A stretch of DNA of 64,000 bases from Saccharothrix carnea (GTDB lineage: Bacteria; Actinomycetota; Actinomycetes; Mycobacteriales; Pseudonocardiaceae): positions 620,001-684,000 of the forward strand of contig NZ_PYAX01000003.1 in assembly GCF_003014735.1 (NCBI RefSeq), in the 5' to 3' direction. A model generated the notes under the pieces. The model worked only from the letters and a program-made list of their open reading frames with translations. It ran no database searches and was not told the origin of the DNA. Position 1 is the first letter of the stretch, and each line of letters starts with the position of its first letter. Shown piece after piece: positions 27,210 to 35,979 of the stretch. A program made the translations under genes and the position numbers.

Positions 27210-27766
27210 CAGTCCAGGACCGCTTCGACCAGCGTCTCCTGCACCCACGTCAACCAGTGGTAGACGCCCAGGTGCGGCGACCGCGGGTCGTCCGGCGGCA
27301 GCTCGTCCGGCATGTCCTCCTGCACGTCCAGCGCCGTGCCCAACGCCAACCGCACGTCGTTCAACGCCGACAGCCACGCCTCGGCCTGCTCCAGCGCCAG
27401 CCGCACCTCACCGCCGTCCGGCGGGCACGTCTGCAGCACCACCGCCGCCACCCCGGTCTTCAGGTCGAGCAGCTCGGGCTCGTGCAACGACCGCAGCGCG
27501 TTCGCCGAGTCGACCTCGGCCGGATCAGGAGAGTCGGGGTCGAGCCGGTGGAAGTCGGGCAGCAACCGGCCCAGGATCGGGTCGTCCGGCGGCGTGGACG
27601 GCCCGGTGCGGATGCCGGTCAGCTCCGCCAGCTCGTCCTGCGGCGCCTCCTCGGCGCGTGCCAGCAGCATGTCCTGGATCTGGCTCACCAGGCCGCGCAC
27701 CACGGCGGCTTCCTGCCGGTCGAACCGGCCGAGCACCTGGTCGCCGGTGCGTGTCCACTTCTTCAC
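27209..27766 (-). CDS. DUF2017 family protein
   Basis: 185 residues from GTG 27766, which overlaps the clpS stop (GTGA). Conserved features are [20 protein letters not shown] near the N-terminus and [16 protein letters not shown] near the C-terminus, mostly helical and acidic. The family is found beside clpS in actinobacteria (Rv1332) and its role is unknown. The clpS coupling suggests a function in Clp-dependent proteolysis, but this is inference. Confidence 0.9.
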   Translation of the reverse strand: MKKWTRTGDQVLGRFDRQEAAVVRGLVSQIQDMLLARAEEAPQDELAELTGIRTGPSTPPDDPILGRLLPDFHRLDPDSPDPAEVDSANALRSLHEPELLDLKTGVAAVVLQTCPPDGGEVRLALEQAEAWLSALNDVRLALGTALDVQEDMPDELPPDDPRSPHLGVYHWLTWVQETLVEAVLD

Positions 27767-28062
27767 GACGAACGCTGCATGGTCGCCCAGAGCCCGGCCG
27801 CGTGCAGCTTGGCCACGTCGGCCTCCACCTTGTCCTTGGTCCCCGACGACACGATCGCCCTGCCCTTGTGGTGCACGTCCAGCATCAGCTTGGTCGCGTG
27901 GTCGCGGCTGTAGCCGAACAGCTTCTGGAACACGTACGTCACGTAGGACATCAGGTTCACCGGGTCGTTCCAGACCAAGGTCTGCCACGGGCGGTCCTCG
28001 GTGCGGACCTCCTCGCCGGCCGGGTCAACCTGCGTCCGCTCATGCTCGACGGGCGTGGTCAT
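27763..28062 (-). CDS. clpS: ClpS, ATP-dependent Clp protease adaptor
   Basis: 99 residues from ATG 28062. The ClpS core is visible: [20 protein letters not shown] (with the Asn-Asp pair that binds N-degron substrates), [20 protein letters not shown], and [17 protein letters not shown]. ClpS presents N-end rule substrates to ClpA/ClpC. It is divergent from pncB, with a 76-base gap, and coupled to DUF2017. Confidence 0.96.
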   Translation of the reverse strand: MTTPVEHERTQVDPAGEEVRTEDRPWQTLVWNDPVNLMSYVTYVFQKLFGYSRDHATKLMLDVHHKGRAIVSSGTKDKVEADVAKLHAAGLWATMQRSS

Positions 28063-28138
28063 ACCGCCAATGGTGTCATGTTCCGCTGCGCGGTGGAGCC
28101 CGCAGGGCCACCTGTTCGCAACGCTTAGGCTTCGCGGC

Positions 28139-29413
28139 ATGTCGACGTCGCTGTTCACCGACCACTACGAGTTGACGATGCTGGCCGCGGCACTGCGCGA
28201 CGGCACCGCCGACCGGCCGTGCGTCTTCGAGGTCTTCGCCCGGCGGCTGCCGGAGGGCAGGCGGTACGGGGTGGTCGCGGGCACCGGGAGGCTGCTGGAC
28301 GCGATCACCGACTTCACGTTCACCGAGCGTGACCTCGAACTGCTGGAACGCACGGAGGTGGTCGACCGGGCCACGCTCTCGTGGCTGACCGACTACCGGT
28401 TCACCGGGGACGTGGACGGCTACCCGGAGGGCGAGCTGTACTTCCCGGGTTCGCCGATCCTGTCCGTGCGGGCGCCGTTCGGCGTGGGCGTGGTGCTGGA
28501 GACCCTGGCGCTGTCGATCCTCAACCACGACAGCGCCATCGCCTCCGCGGCGGCACGCATGGTCGGTGCGGCCAACGGTCGGCGGATGATCGAGATGGGG
28601 TCGCGGCGCACGCACGAGGAAGCCGCGGTGGCGGCGGCGCGGGCCGCTTACCTGGCCGGGTTCACCGCGACGTCGAACCTGGAAGCGGCACGGCGGCACG
28701 GCATCCCGACCGCGGGCACGTGCGCGCACGCGTTCACGCTGCTGCACGACACCGAGGAGTCGGCGTTCCGGTCGCAGGTCGAGACGTTGGGCGTGGACAC
28801 GACGCTGCTGGTGGACACCTACGACATCACCAACGGCATCAAGACCGCCGTCGAGGTCGCGGGGCCGGAGCTGGGCGCGGTGCGGATCGACTCGGGTGAC
28901 CTGGGCGTGCTGGCGCGGCAGGCGCGGGACCAGCTGGACTCGTTGGGCGCGCGGAACACCCGGATCGTGGTGTCGGGCGACCTGGACGAGTACTCGATCG
29001 CGATGCTGCGGGCCGAGCCGGTGGACGCGTACGGCGTGGGCACGTCCCTGGTCACGGGGTCCGGCGCGCCGACCGCGGGCATGGTCTACAAGCTGGTCGA
29101 GGTGGACGGGCGACCGGTGGCCAAGCGCAGCTCGCACAAGGAGTCGCGTGGTGGGCGCAAGAGCGCGCTGCGGCGGCACAAGGAGACCGGGACGGCGCTG
29201 GAGGAGGTCGTGTTCCCGCACGACGCGCAGCCGGAGACGGGCGAGCACGACCGGCTGCTCGCCGTGCCGATGATCCGCGCTGGACAACGGGTGGACGGCC
29301 TGGACACCCTGGTGGAGAGCCGGGAGCGGCTGCGCGCTGCCCTGGTGACGGTGCCGTGGGAGGGTCTGAAGCTGTCCCGCGGCGAGCCCGCTATTCCGAC
29401 GACGTTCCTGTGA
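28139..29413 (+). CDS. pncB: Nicotinate phosphoribosyltransferase
   Basis: 424 residues. It makes nicotinate mononucleotide from nicotinate and PRPP in the NAD salvage pathway. Conserved parts are [17 protein letters not shown] at the N-terminus, [18 protein letters not shown], the phosphate-binding [25 protein letters not shown], and [15 protein letters not shown]. It is directly followed by pncA, 8 bases away, so nicotinamide to NaMN is covered by one operon. The arrangement beside clpS matches Rv1330c-Rv1331. Confidence 0.97.
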   Translation: MSTSLFTDHYELTMLAAALRDGTADRPCVFEVFARRLPEGRRYGVVAGTGRLLDAITDFTFTERDLELLERTEVVDRATLSWLTDYRFTGDVDGYPEGELYFPGSPILSVRAPFGVGVVLETLALSILNHDSAIASAAARMVGAANGRRMIEMGSRRTHEEAAVAAARAAYLAGFTATSNLEAARRHGIPTAGTCAHAFTLLHDTEESAFRSQVETLGVDTTLLVDTYDITNGIKTAVEVAGPELGAVRIDSGDLGVLARQARDQLDSLGARNTRIVVSGDLDEYSIAMLRAEPVDAYGVGTSLVTGSGAPTAGMVYKLVEVDGRPVAKRSSHKESRGGRKSALRRHKETGTALEEVVFPHDAQPETGEHDRLLAVPMIRAGQRVDGLDTLVESRERLRAALVTVPWEGLKLSRGEPAIPTTFL

Positions 29414-29421
29414 GGGCAGTG

Positions 29422-29991
29422 ATGGGCAAGGCGCTGATCGTGGTGGACGTGCAGAACGACTTCTGCGAGGGCGGGTCGTTGGCGGTGGCGGGCGGGGCGG
29501 CCGTGGCGGCGGCGATCTCGGCGCACGTCGCTTCGTCGTCGTACGACCACGTGGTGGCGACGCGTGACTACCACGTGGACCCGGGGTCGCACTTCAGCGA
29601 GACGCCGGACTTCGTGGACTCGTGGCCGGTGCACTGCGTGGCGGGGACGGCCGGTGCGTCGTTCCACCCGGAGTTGGACGTGACGGCGGTGGAGGCGGTG
29701 TTCTCCAAGGGCGCGTACGAGGCGGCTTACTCGGGGTTCGAGGGCGCGTCCGGCGGGGGTGAGCAGTTGGTGGACTGGCTGCGGGCGCGCGGGGTGGAGC
29801 AGGTGGACGTGGTGGGGATCGCGACCGACCACTGCGTGCGTGCGACGGCGTTGGACGCGGCGAACGCCGGGTTCGCGACGACCGTGCTGCTGGATCTGAC
29901 GGCGGGCGTGGCGCGTGCGACGGTGGACGACGCGTTGACGCAGCTCAGCGGCGCCGGCGTGACCCTGTCCGGCACCCCTCACGTCTCCTGA
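29422..29991 (+). CDS. pncA: Nicotinamidase/pyrazinamidase
   Basis: 189 residues. The catalytic triad is Asp9 (VVDVQNDF), Lys96 (FSKGAYEAAYSGFEG) and Cys138 (ATDHCVRATALDA). Metal ligands Asp49, His51 and His57 are in RDYHVDPGSHF. It deamidates nicotinamide to nicotinate for PncB. ATG 29422 is chosen; GTG 29410, overlapping the pncB stop, is possible. Repeat island D follows the stop. Confidence 0.96.
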   Translation: MGKALIVVDVQNDFCEGGSLAVAGGAAVAAAISAHVASSSYDHVVATRDYHVDPGSHFSETPDFVDSWPVHCVAGTAGASFHPELDVTAVEAVFSKGAYEAAYSGFEGASGGGEQLVDWLRARGVEQVDVVGIATDHCVRATALDAANAGFATTVLLDLTAGVARATVDDALTQLSGAGVTLSGTPHVS

Positions 29992-29992
29992 C

Positions 29993-30162
29993 CCCGCGAG
30001 TCGAACCCTCAGGCCCCGCGTGTCGAACGCTCAGCGCCCGCGTGTCGAACGCTCAGGCCCGGTGAGTTCTGCGTTCGCGCCGCCCGGTCGCGGTGCTGAG
30101 CGTTGAACTCGGGGGTCCTGAGCGTTCGACACGCGGGACGCGAGCGTTCGACTCGCGCGGTC
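29993..30162. repeat. Dispersed 3'-end repeat island D (GTGTCGAAC variant)
   Basis: This lies between the convergent pncA and a secreted-protein gene. Units are GCGAGTCGAACCCTCAG, two GCGTGTCGAACGCTCAG copies, GGTGAGTTCTGCGTTCG, TGAGCGTTGAACTCGGG, TGAGCGTTCGACACGCG, and CGAGCGTTCGACTCGCG. Here the core is TTCGA, where islands A-C use TTGGA, so islands carry their own subtype. Confidence 0.9.
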
Positions 30163-30823
30163 AGGGGGTTGGGGAGCAGGCGGTGGCGCCGAGGACGACG
30201 TCGCCGGTGATGGTGGACGCCTCGGTGAAGCGCAGGTGCAGCAGGTTCATCGCGATGCTGCCGTCGTTCGGCTCGGGGAAGATCGTCTCGCCGAACGTCG
30301 CGGTCGCCAGCACCGTGCCGTCGCCCGCCTTCACCTCGTGCACGTGGTTCGGCGCGATCTGCTCGGGCAGCCCGTCGAAGCCCTGCAGGCCGTCCGCCGC
30401 CCAGCCCGCGTTGGTGCCGGCCTCGGTGCCGGTGCAGGTGACCTTCCAGCGCGCCACCCGCAGCCGCGGCCCGTCCACCGACACCAGCGCCGACAGCTCG
30501 AAGTCGGTGCCCGTCGCCTCGGACGTGGACGTGGTGGTGCCGTGGTCCGGGTTGGCGACCGCCGTGGTGCACGACGACGTGCCCTTGCCGAACCGGACGC
30601 CCCTGTGGCTGACCGCCTCGGACGAGTTCGACGGCGTGCTGCCGATGGCACACGGCGCCAGCGGCAGGACGGTGACCCTGGTGCCCGCCTTGGTGAAGTC
30701 GGCGGAGCCGACGGACGCCACCCCCGCGGGGTTGGCCGCCGACGCCGGTGGCGCGGCGGCGACCAGGCCGAGTACGAGCGCCGCGGTCACGGCGCCGACC
30801 CGGCGCGCTCCGATCTGCTTCAT
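30161..30823 (-). CDS. Secreted choice-of-anchor-P-like protein without an anchor
   Basis: 220 residues. A signal peptide (VGAVTAALVLGLVAAAPPAS, cleavage ASA-A) precedes a beta-rich domain with paired Cys, ending NLLHLRFTEASTITGDVVLG and ATACSPTP. That pattern (aliphatic-His strand, then TGD, then a Cys near the end) recurs in the protein at 32361-33122 (VNAVHVTL, GTGDLVLSSVTCGP), so both seem to share one extracellular domain. Family name is from memory of such actinobacterial proteins. No C-terminal helix is present, so it is released. It is next to the exosortase locus. Confidence 0.72.
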   Translation of the reverse strand: MKQIGARRVGAVTAALVLGLVAAAPPASAANPAGVASVGSADFTKAGTRVTVLPLAPCAIGSTPSNSSEAVSHRGVRFGKGTSSCTTAVANPDHGTTTSTSEATGTDFELSALVSVDGPRLRVARWKVTCTGTEAGTNAGWAADGLQGFDGLPEQIAPNHVHEVKAGDGTVLATATFGETIFPEPNDGSIAMNLLHLRFTEASTITGDVVLGATACSPTP

Positions 30824-30950
30824 CGTGTCGCCCTTCTGCTGTTCACGGACGTGAGGACTATCGGCGACCCGGCGGACACGACCCGATGATCTAGCCCGCA
30901 CATCACCCGGAAGAGGAAGGATCGATACCCGTTCGAGTGACCAGACGTGG

Positions 30951-32114
30951 TCAGCACGGGATGCGCACCGGCAGCGGCGCGTCGGCGAAATCACCAGGCA
31001 GGCCGACGAGTCGCTCCAACGCGCCCCGCACCCGTGACGCCGCCCGGCCGTCGCCGAACGGGTTGTGCCCGAGCGGCAGCCGCAGCCGCGCGCCGAGCAC
31101 CCAGCCCGCTTCGGCCACGATCCGGATCGGGTCGGTGCCGACCAGCCACGCGCAGCCCGCGTCCACCGCGGCCACCCGCTCGGTCGTGTCCCGCAGCACG
31201 AGCACCGGCACGCCGAACGTGGGCGCCTCCTCCTGCAGGCCACCGGAGTCGGTGAGCACCAGCGCGGACCGGCGCAGCGCGCGCACCAGGTCGGAGTAGT
31301 CCAACGGCTCGGTCACCACCATCCGCTCGTGCCCGCCGAGGACGTCCCGTGCCGCCGCACGCACCTCCGGGTTCGGGTGCACGGGCAGCAGGACGCGCAC
31401 GTCGGGGTGCCGGTCGGCGATCTCACGCACGGCGCGCAGCACGCGGGTCAGCGGTTCGCCCCACGACTCGCGCCGGTGCACCGTCACCAGCACCAACCGC
31501 TCGGAACGCTCGTCCAGCACGCGTTCGAGCAGGGCCAGGTCGGGGTCGCGGGCGGGCAGGTCGGCGGCGGCGACCCGCTGCACGGCGTCGACCACGGTGT
31601 TGCCGGTGACCACGATCCGGCGGTCGGCCATGCCCTCGCGGATGAGCGCACCCGCCGCGTCGTCGGTCGGTGCGAGGTGCAGGGTGGCGATCCGGGCGAT
31701 CATCTGCCGGGTGCCCTCCTCGGGGAACGGCCCGGCGAGGTCACCGGTGCGCAGGCCCGCTTCCAGGTGCGCGACCGGGATGCCGAGCCAGAACGCGGCC
31801 AGCGCGCCCGCCAGCGCGGTCGTCGTGTCGCCCTGCACGAGGACGACCGCCGGGTCACGCCTGCGCAGCACCCGGTCGAACTCCGCGACCAGCCGGGCCA
31901 GCAGTTCGGCCTGGCCGCCGGTGGCCCGCGGCACGTCCAGCCCGACGTCGACGCGCAGGCCGAACGAGCGCAGCGCCTGCTCGACCATGCCGTTGTGCTG
32001 TCCACTGTGGACGATCACGGGCCGGAGCACCGGGTGGTCACCGAGCGCCAGCGCCACCGGTGCGATCTTCACCGCTTCGGGCCGGGTGCCGGCGAGCAGC
32101 ACGACTTCCTTCAC
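30951..32114 (-). CDS. wecB: UDP-N-acetylglucosamine 2-epimerase (non-hydrolysing)
   Basis: 387 residues. WecB interconverts UDP-GlcNAc and UDP-ManNAc. Conserved parts are the N-terminal GTRPEAVKIAPV, VHSGQHNGMVEQALRSF, VQGDTTTALAGAL, HLEAGLRTGD, FPEEGTRQMIARIATLHLAP, and DSGGLQEEAPTFGVPVLVLR. The start GTG follows GAAGGAG. The gene lies between the two secreted choice-of-anchor-like proteins, and supplies sugar precursors that could feed the nearby glycosyltransferase. Confidence 0.95.
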   Translation of the reverse strand: MKEVVLLAGTRPEAVKIAPVALALGDHPVLRPVIVHSGQHNGMVEQALRSFGLRVDVGLDVPRATGGQAELLARLVAEFDRVLRRRDPAVVLVQGDTTTALAGALAAFWLGIPVAHLEAGLRTGDLAGPFPEEGTRQMIARIATLHLAPTDDAAGALIREGMADRRIVVTGNTVVDAVQRVAAADLPARDPDLALLERVLDERSERLVLVTVHRRESWGEPLTRVLRAVREIADRHPDVRVLLPVHPNPEVRAAARDVLGGHERMVVTEPLDYSDLVRALRRSALVLTDSGGLQEEAPTFGVPVLVLRDTTERVAAVDAGCAWLVGTDPIRIVAEAGWVLGARLRLPLGHNPFGDGRAASRVRGALERLVGLPGDFADAPLPVRIPC

Positions 32115-32189
32115 CTTGCTCCTTCCACTCGGGATGCGGTGCCCCGGCCGCGCGACTGGGGGTGGGCGCGCGACCGGGGCACACGCGGG

Positions 32190-32357
32190 TCACTCGCTGC
32201 CTGCCGCCCGTCGCCTGCGGACCGCGCGAGTCAGGATCAGGCCGGCCACCAGGAGGACCACACCGGCCACCACCCACCACGCGACTCCGGCGCCGGTGGC
32301 CGCCAGCGAGCCGATTCCCGTACCGACCGCGACGCCGCTGCCGGGGACCTTGTACAC
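32190..32357 (-). CDS. 55-residue LAATG/transmembrane anchor protein (short ORF)
   Basis: GTG 32357 lies three bases after the stop of the choice-of-anchor-P gene. It encodes 55 residues: a Gly/Val-rich head (VYKVPGSGVAVGTGIGSL), LAATGAG, one hydrophobic helix (VAWWVVAGVVLLVAGLILT), and the basic tail RAVRRRRAAGSE. This is the layout of a LAxTG-type sorting signal with almost no mature protein before it. Codon third positions are GC-biased, as in real genes. It may be a partner or detached anchor of the preceding protein. Confidence 0.7.
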   Translation of the reverse strand: MYKVPGSGVAVGTGIGSLAATGAGVAWWVVAGVVLLVAGLILTRAVRRRRAAGSE

Positions 32358-32360
32358 GGC

Positions 32361-33122
32361 TCAGACCGCCGCGAGTTCGTGCCGGCGGCGCAGGGCCGCG
32401 GCGCCGACAGGGGCGCCGAACAGGGCGAGCAGGCCCAGTCCGATCCACAGTCCCGCGCCGGAGGCCAACGGGATGGGCAGGCCGGCCGGACCGCAGGTGA
32501 CCGACGAGAGCACCAGGTCACCGGTGCCCAGCGCGCCGCCGAGCAGGGTGACGTGGACGGCGTTGACGGTGAGGCTGCCGTCGTCGTTGCGCACCTGTTC
32601 GTTGAACACGACCTTGGCGACGTCCACGCCGAGCAGGTCGACGTCGACCGTCGTGTCGGGCGCCGGTTCGACGCCGATCTCGCCCAGCTCGCCGAGGTCG
32701 AGCCCGACCAGCGCGGCCTTGCCCATCAGGCCTTTCTGGGTGGCCGCGCACTCGGCTTCGACCAGGTCGGCGGACACGCCACCGGTGACGGCGTCGAGCA
32801 GGTCGAGCCGGACGTCGGCGGTGCTCGCCCGGGAGCTGACGGCGCCGGTCTTGTCGTCGCGCGCGGCGGACGTGTCGAGCACGCCGGTCCGCAGCACGTC
32901 GGGCAGGTCGACGGCGGCGAACGTGCCGGTGGCGGGGCCGTCCGCGGTGGAGGCGGCGAACGGGCCCGCCGACACCGCGTCACGGCCGAGCAGCGACAGG
33001 TCGAGCGTCGCGCCGTGGGCCGAGGCGTCCCCGGGTGCCGCCGAGGCCGGTGCGGCGCCGACGACCACCGCCGCGACGGCGACCAGTGCGGCCACCGCGG
33101 CGCGACGCGTTCGCGGACGCAT
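32361..33122 (-). CDS. Secreted choice-of-anchor-P-like protein with C-terminal membrane helix
   Basis: 253 residues from ATG 33122 (GAAAGGAG upstream). Signal peptide RAAVAALVAVAAVVVGAAPA, a beta-rich domain with two Cys (AECAATQK; SVTCGPAG), then ASGAGLWIGLGLLALFG, and the tail RRRHELAAV. It resembles the protein at 30161-30823 in its last strands but has a transmembrane anchor instead of ending after Cys. The helix lacks a clear LPxTG but is preceded by LPIPLASG. It could be an exosortase or sortase substrate. It is divergent from the exosortase gene with a 257-base region between. Confidence 0.78.
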   Translation of the reverse strand: MRPRTRRAAVAALVAVAAVVVGAAPASAAPGDASAHGATLDLSLLGRDAVSAGPFAASTADGPATGTFAAVDLPDVLRTGVLDTSAARDDKTGAVSSRASTADVRLDLLDAVTGGVSADLVEAECAATQKGLMGKAALVGLDLGELGEIGVEPAPDTTVDVDLLGVDVAKVVFNEQVRNDDGSLTVNAVHVTLLGGALGTGDLVLSSVTCGPAGLPIPLASGAGLWIGLGLLALFGAPVGAAALRRRHELAAV

Positions 33123-33379
33123 CAAAGCTCCTTTCTCGGGGTGTGTTTGTTCGAGCAATTTCCCCTATCGGCGTTCCTCCTGTGGAGTTAAGGGTTGCTG
33201 ACCGTAAAGAGGGACGGCGACCACTCGAATCGCCTAACTGCACCCACCGAACGTGGACTTACGGCCCGAAATCACTTCACGTTGTCACTCGTTCCGGGGG
33301 TCTGGTTCGCGGTATGCGATTCCGATGACCACCAAGCAGCCCTATCGGGCGATCCCCGATCGACGGAAGGACTCCTTCA
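33123..33379. promoter_or_regulatory. 257-base divergent promoter region of the exosortase locus
   Basis: This is less GC-rich than its surroundings (for example GTTCGAGCAATTTCCCC, GTGGAGTTAAGGGTT). It must drive the anchor-P gene leftwards and the exosortase gene rightwards. A small palindrome GAAGG-ACT-CCTTC (33367-33379) lies directly in front of the exosortase GTG, and may pair with or hide the Shine-Dalgarno GGAAGGA. No protein-coding frame here has convincing codon bias. Confidence 0.5.
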
Positions 33380-33898
33380 GTGGCGCTTGCCGTGCCTCGC
33401 GCTGGACATCTCAACCGGGTGGTCGTCGTCGCACTGGTGGTGGCGGCGGCCGGGCTCGTGGTGGCGCACCGTGTTTACCGGACGGCCGAGATCCTGCTGT
33501 CCGGGCTGCTGCTCGACGTGCTCGGCTCCGATGGCGTGGAGGTCGTCGCGGCACGGCAGACCGTGTACTTCGGCCTTGGCACCGACGCACCGCTCGGCCT
33601 GCGGATGACCCCCGAGTGCACGTCGGCGTTCCTCGTGGTGCCGCTGCTGGCGGTGGGCGCGGTGATGATCGCGTTGCGGCCCCGGATCACCCGGCGGGTG
33701 CTGGGCGCGCTCGCGGTGGCCGGCGCCGCGGTGGTCCTGGTGAACCAGCTGCGGGTGTTGGCGCTGGTCGGGCTGGTCCGGTGGCTGGGCGTGGACACCG
33801 GCTACCACTGGGGCCACACGCTGCTCGGCTCGATGGTGAGCGTGTTCGGCGGGGCCGCCGCGCTGGTGGCGTTCGTGTGGTTGGCGACGCGGTCGTGA
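33380..33898 (+). CDS. Exosortase/archaeosortase family transpeptidase-like membrane protein
   Basis: 172 residues with about five hydrophobic helices. The family triad can be read: Cys80 in MTPECTSAFLV, Arg125 in NQLRVLALV, and His146 in YHWGHTLLGS. The order Cys..NxxR..HxxxG and spacing agree with exosortases, which process C-terminal sorting signals with a transmembrane helix and basic tail. It is shorter than most exosortases (around 170-300). The GT2 gene start overlaps its stop by four bases, so the two are coupled. Substrates may be the divergent anchor proteins. Called from motif only. Confidence 0.82.
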   Translation: MALAVPRAGHLNRVVVVALVVAAAGLVVAHRVYRTAEILLSGLLLDVLGSDGVEVVAARQTVYFGLGTDAPLGLRMTPECTSAFLVVPLLAVGAVMIALRPRITRRVLGALAVAGAAVVLVNQLRVLALVGLVRWLGVDTGYHWGHTLLGSMVSVFGGAAALVAFVWLATRS

Positions 33899-35292
33899 GC
33901 CGCGCCGACGTACTCGTCGCCGCGGAGGCGCAGTTGAGCTTCGAGGTGCTGCTGGGGTTCACGCAGGCGTTGGCGCTGACGATGAGCGTCGCGTTCCTGA
34001 CGTACGTGTTCCTGATCGTCGTGCCCTACCTGCGGCACGAGCCGCGGCCGGTCGGGCGGGCGGCCGACTTCGAGTGGCACTTCCTGGTGCCGTGCCGGGA
34101 CGAGGAGGCCGTCATCGGCGGCACGGTCCGGTACCTGCGCGAGACGTTCCCCGGTGCGCACGTGTGGGTCATCGACGACGACTCCGACGACGGCACCGTG
34201 CACGTCGTGCGCCGCTTCCGCGACGACCGGAACGTCCACCTCGTGCGACGGCACCGGCCGCACGCGCGGACCGGCAAGGGTGACGCGCTCAACGACGCCT
34301 ACCGGACGTTGAAGCTGTGGATGGGGCGGCACGCCGACGCCGACCGCGCGGTGGTCGTGGTGGTGGACGCCGACGGCAGGCCCTCCCCCGACTGCCTGGA
34401 CGTGTGCGCGGCGGAGCACCTGTTCGGCGACGCGGGCGTGGGCGCGGTGCAGGTGGACGTGCGGATGGTGAACGTCGGCGTGCGGCAGGCGGGGGTGCCG
34501 CGGTGGCGCGGTGTGCTCGGCGACCTGCTGGTGCGGATGCAGGACCTGGAGTTCCGGACCGCGATCGCGGCGATCCAGCTGTCCCGCGGCGTGACCGGGA
34601 CGATCTCCCTGGGCGGCAACGGCCAGTTCACCCGACTCTCGGCGCTCGACTCCATCGCCGGGCCGCTCGGCAGGCCGTGGCGGGGGTCGTTGCTGGAGGA
34701 CTTCGAGCTGGGCGTGCACCTGTTGACGGCCGGGTGGCGCACCGGCTTCACCCTGGACACGCACGTGCGGCAGGAAGGGCTCTACAGCCTGCGGCGGTTC
34801 CTCGCGCAACGCACGCGGTGGGGGCAGGGGACGATGCAGTGCCTGCGGTACGTGCGGCGGATCTGGGCGTCGCGGCACCTGTCCACGCTGGGCGCGACCG
34901 AGATGATGTACTACCTGGCCCAGCCGTGGCTGCAGTTGCTCGGGACGCTCGTCTACCCCATCCCGTTGCTGCTGCTGGGGCACCGCGCGGTGGGTGCGCC
35001 GGGCGAGGTGTGGGCGTGGTTCAGCGAGGGCGCTTGGGTGCTGTTCGCCGTGTACGGGATGTTCGGGCTCTTGCCGTTCCTGCTCTGGGGACCGGTGTAC
35101 CGCGTGCGGTGTGCGCCGTCGATCGGGTGGGGTCGGGCGATCGGCTACGGGTTCGTGTATGCGATCTACATCTACACGTTCTACATCACGTCGTGGCGGG
35201 CGGTGGTCCGGTTGGCGCGCGGGCGCAACGGGTGGGCCAAGACGCGGCGGAACACCGAGCGGATCACCGGGGACGTGGCGCTGGACCACTGA
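33895..35292 (+). CDS. Processive family 2 glycosyltransferase, membrane-bound
   Basis: 465 residues. An N-terminal membrane helix leads to a GT2 (cellulose/hyaluronan synthase-like) catalytic domain: VIDDDSDDGT, VVDADGRPSPD, LLEDFELG and QRTRWGQG (QxxRW). Four C-terminal helices form the translocation part. It should polymerise or transfer sugars across the membrane. Coupled to the exosortase through a GTGA overlap. Pairing of exosortase and sugar synthesis is typical in Gram-negative exopolysaccharide loci; here it appears in an actinobacterium with WecB nearby. Confidence 0.9.
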   Translation: MSRADVLVAAEAQLSFEVLLGFTQALALTMSVAFLTYVFLIVVPYLRHEPRPVGRAADFEWHFLVPCRDEEAVIGGTVRYLRETFPGAHVWVIDDDSDDGTVHVVRRFRDDRNVHLVRRHRPHARTGKGDALNDAYRTLKLWMGRHADADRAVVVVVDADGRPSPDCLDVCAAEHLFGDAGVGAVQVDVRMVNVGVRQAGVPRWRGVLGDLLVRMQDLEFRTAIAAIQLSRGVTGTISLGGNGQFTRLSALDSIAGPLGRPWRGSLLEDFELGVHLLTAGWRTGFTLDTHVRQEGLYSLRRFLAQRTRWGQGTMQCLRYVRRIWASRHLSTLGATEMMYYLAQPWLQLLGTLVYPIPLLLLGHRAVGAPGEVWAWFSEGAWVLFAVYGMFGLLPFLLWGPVYRVRCAPSIGWGRAIGYGFVYAIYIYTFYITSWRAVVRLARGRNGWAKTRRNTERITGDVALDH

Positions 35293-35315
35293 GCCCTCGC
35301 GCGTGAGATGGCCAA

Positions 35316-35336
35316 CTTTGTAGAGCTTCGACAAAG
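35316..35336. promoter_or_regulatory. Candidate operator upstream of bioY
   Basis: An inverted repeat CTTTGT (35316-35321) and ACAAAG (35331-35336) frames a 9-base centre, total 21 bases, about 60 bases before the BioY start. Size fits a TetR (BioQ-like), GntR or BirA type biotin regulator. The repressor is not in the window. Symmetry is the only evidence. Confidence 0.5.
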
Positions 35337-35395
35337 ACCGAACCAGTGATCGCCGGTTAACCTCCCGGTGAAGTCGATCCTCTGGGAGGTCCCAA

Positions 35396-35971
35396 GTGTC
35401 CGTCCTCGCCGTTCCCGGCCGTCGCGCGGTGCTCGCCGACCTGGTCCCGGGCGCTCTCGCGCGTGACATCGCCCTGGTCGTCGCCGGCGCCGGGTTGACC
35501 GGCCTGGCCGCCCAGGTCGCGCTGCCCGTGCCGGGTAGCCCCGTGCCGCTGACCGGCCAGACGTTCGCCGCCCTGCTGGTGGGCGCGGCGCTCGGGTGGC
35601 AGCGCGGTGGCGCCTCGATGGTGCTGTACCTGGTCGCCGGCGTGGCCGGTGTGCCGTGGTTCCAGGGCGGTTCGTCGGGCACGCCCGCGTCGCTGGGCTA
35701 CGTGGTCGGGTTCGTGTTCGCCGGTGCGCTGGTCGGCCACCTGGCCGCCCGCGGTGGCGACCGGACGCCGTTGCGGACCGCGGGCACGATGGCGGTGGGC
35801 AACCTGGCGATCTACGCGTGCGGCGTGCCGTGGCTGATGGCCGCGGCCGGTGTCGGCTTCGGCAAGGCGCTGCAGCTGGGCGTCACGCCGTTCCTGCTCG
35901 GCGACGCTGTGAAGATCGCCCTGGCCGCCGGTCTCCTGCCCGCCACCTGGGCCCTGGTCAACCGCAAGTAA
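35396..35971 (+). CDS. bioY: BioY, biotin transporter substrate-binding subunit
   Basis: 191 residues with six hydrophobic helices. The family signature is visible in VPLTGQTFAALLVGAALGWQRGG and YLVAGVAGVPWFQGG, plus YVVGFVFAGALVGHLA. BioY is the S component of the biotin ECF transporter. GTG 35396 has GGGAGG nine bases upstream. BioM/BioN are absent, so it uses shared ECF modules or acts alone. The 21-base inverted repeat upstream may be its operator. Repeat island E follows the stop. Confidence 0.93.
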   Translation: MSVLAVPGRRAVLADLVPGALARDIALVVAGAGLTGLAAQVALPVPGSPVPLTGQTFAALLVGAALGWQRGGASMVLYLVAGVAGVPWFQGGSSGTPASLGYVVGFVFAGALVGHLAARGGDRTPLRTAGTMAVGNLAIYACGVPWLMAAAGVGFGKALQLGVTPFLLGDAVKIALAAGLLPATWALVNRK

Positions 35972-35979
35972 CCCCTCAC

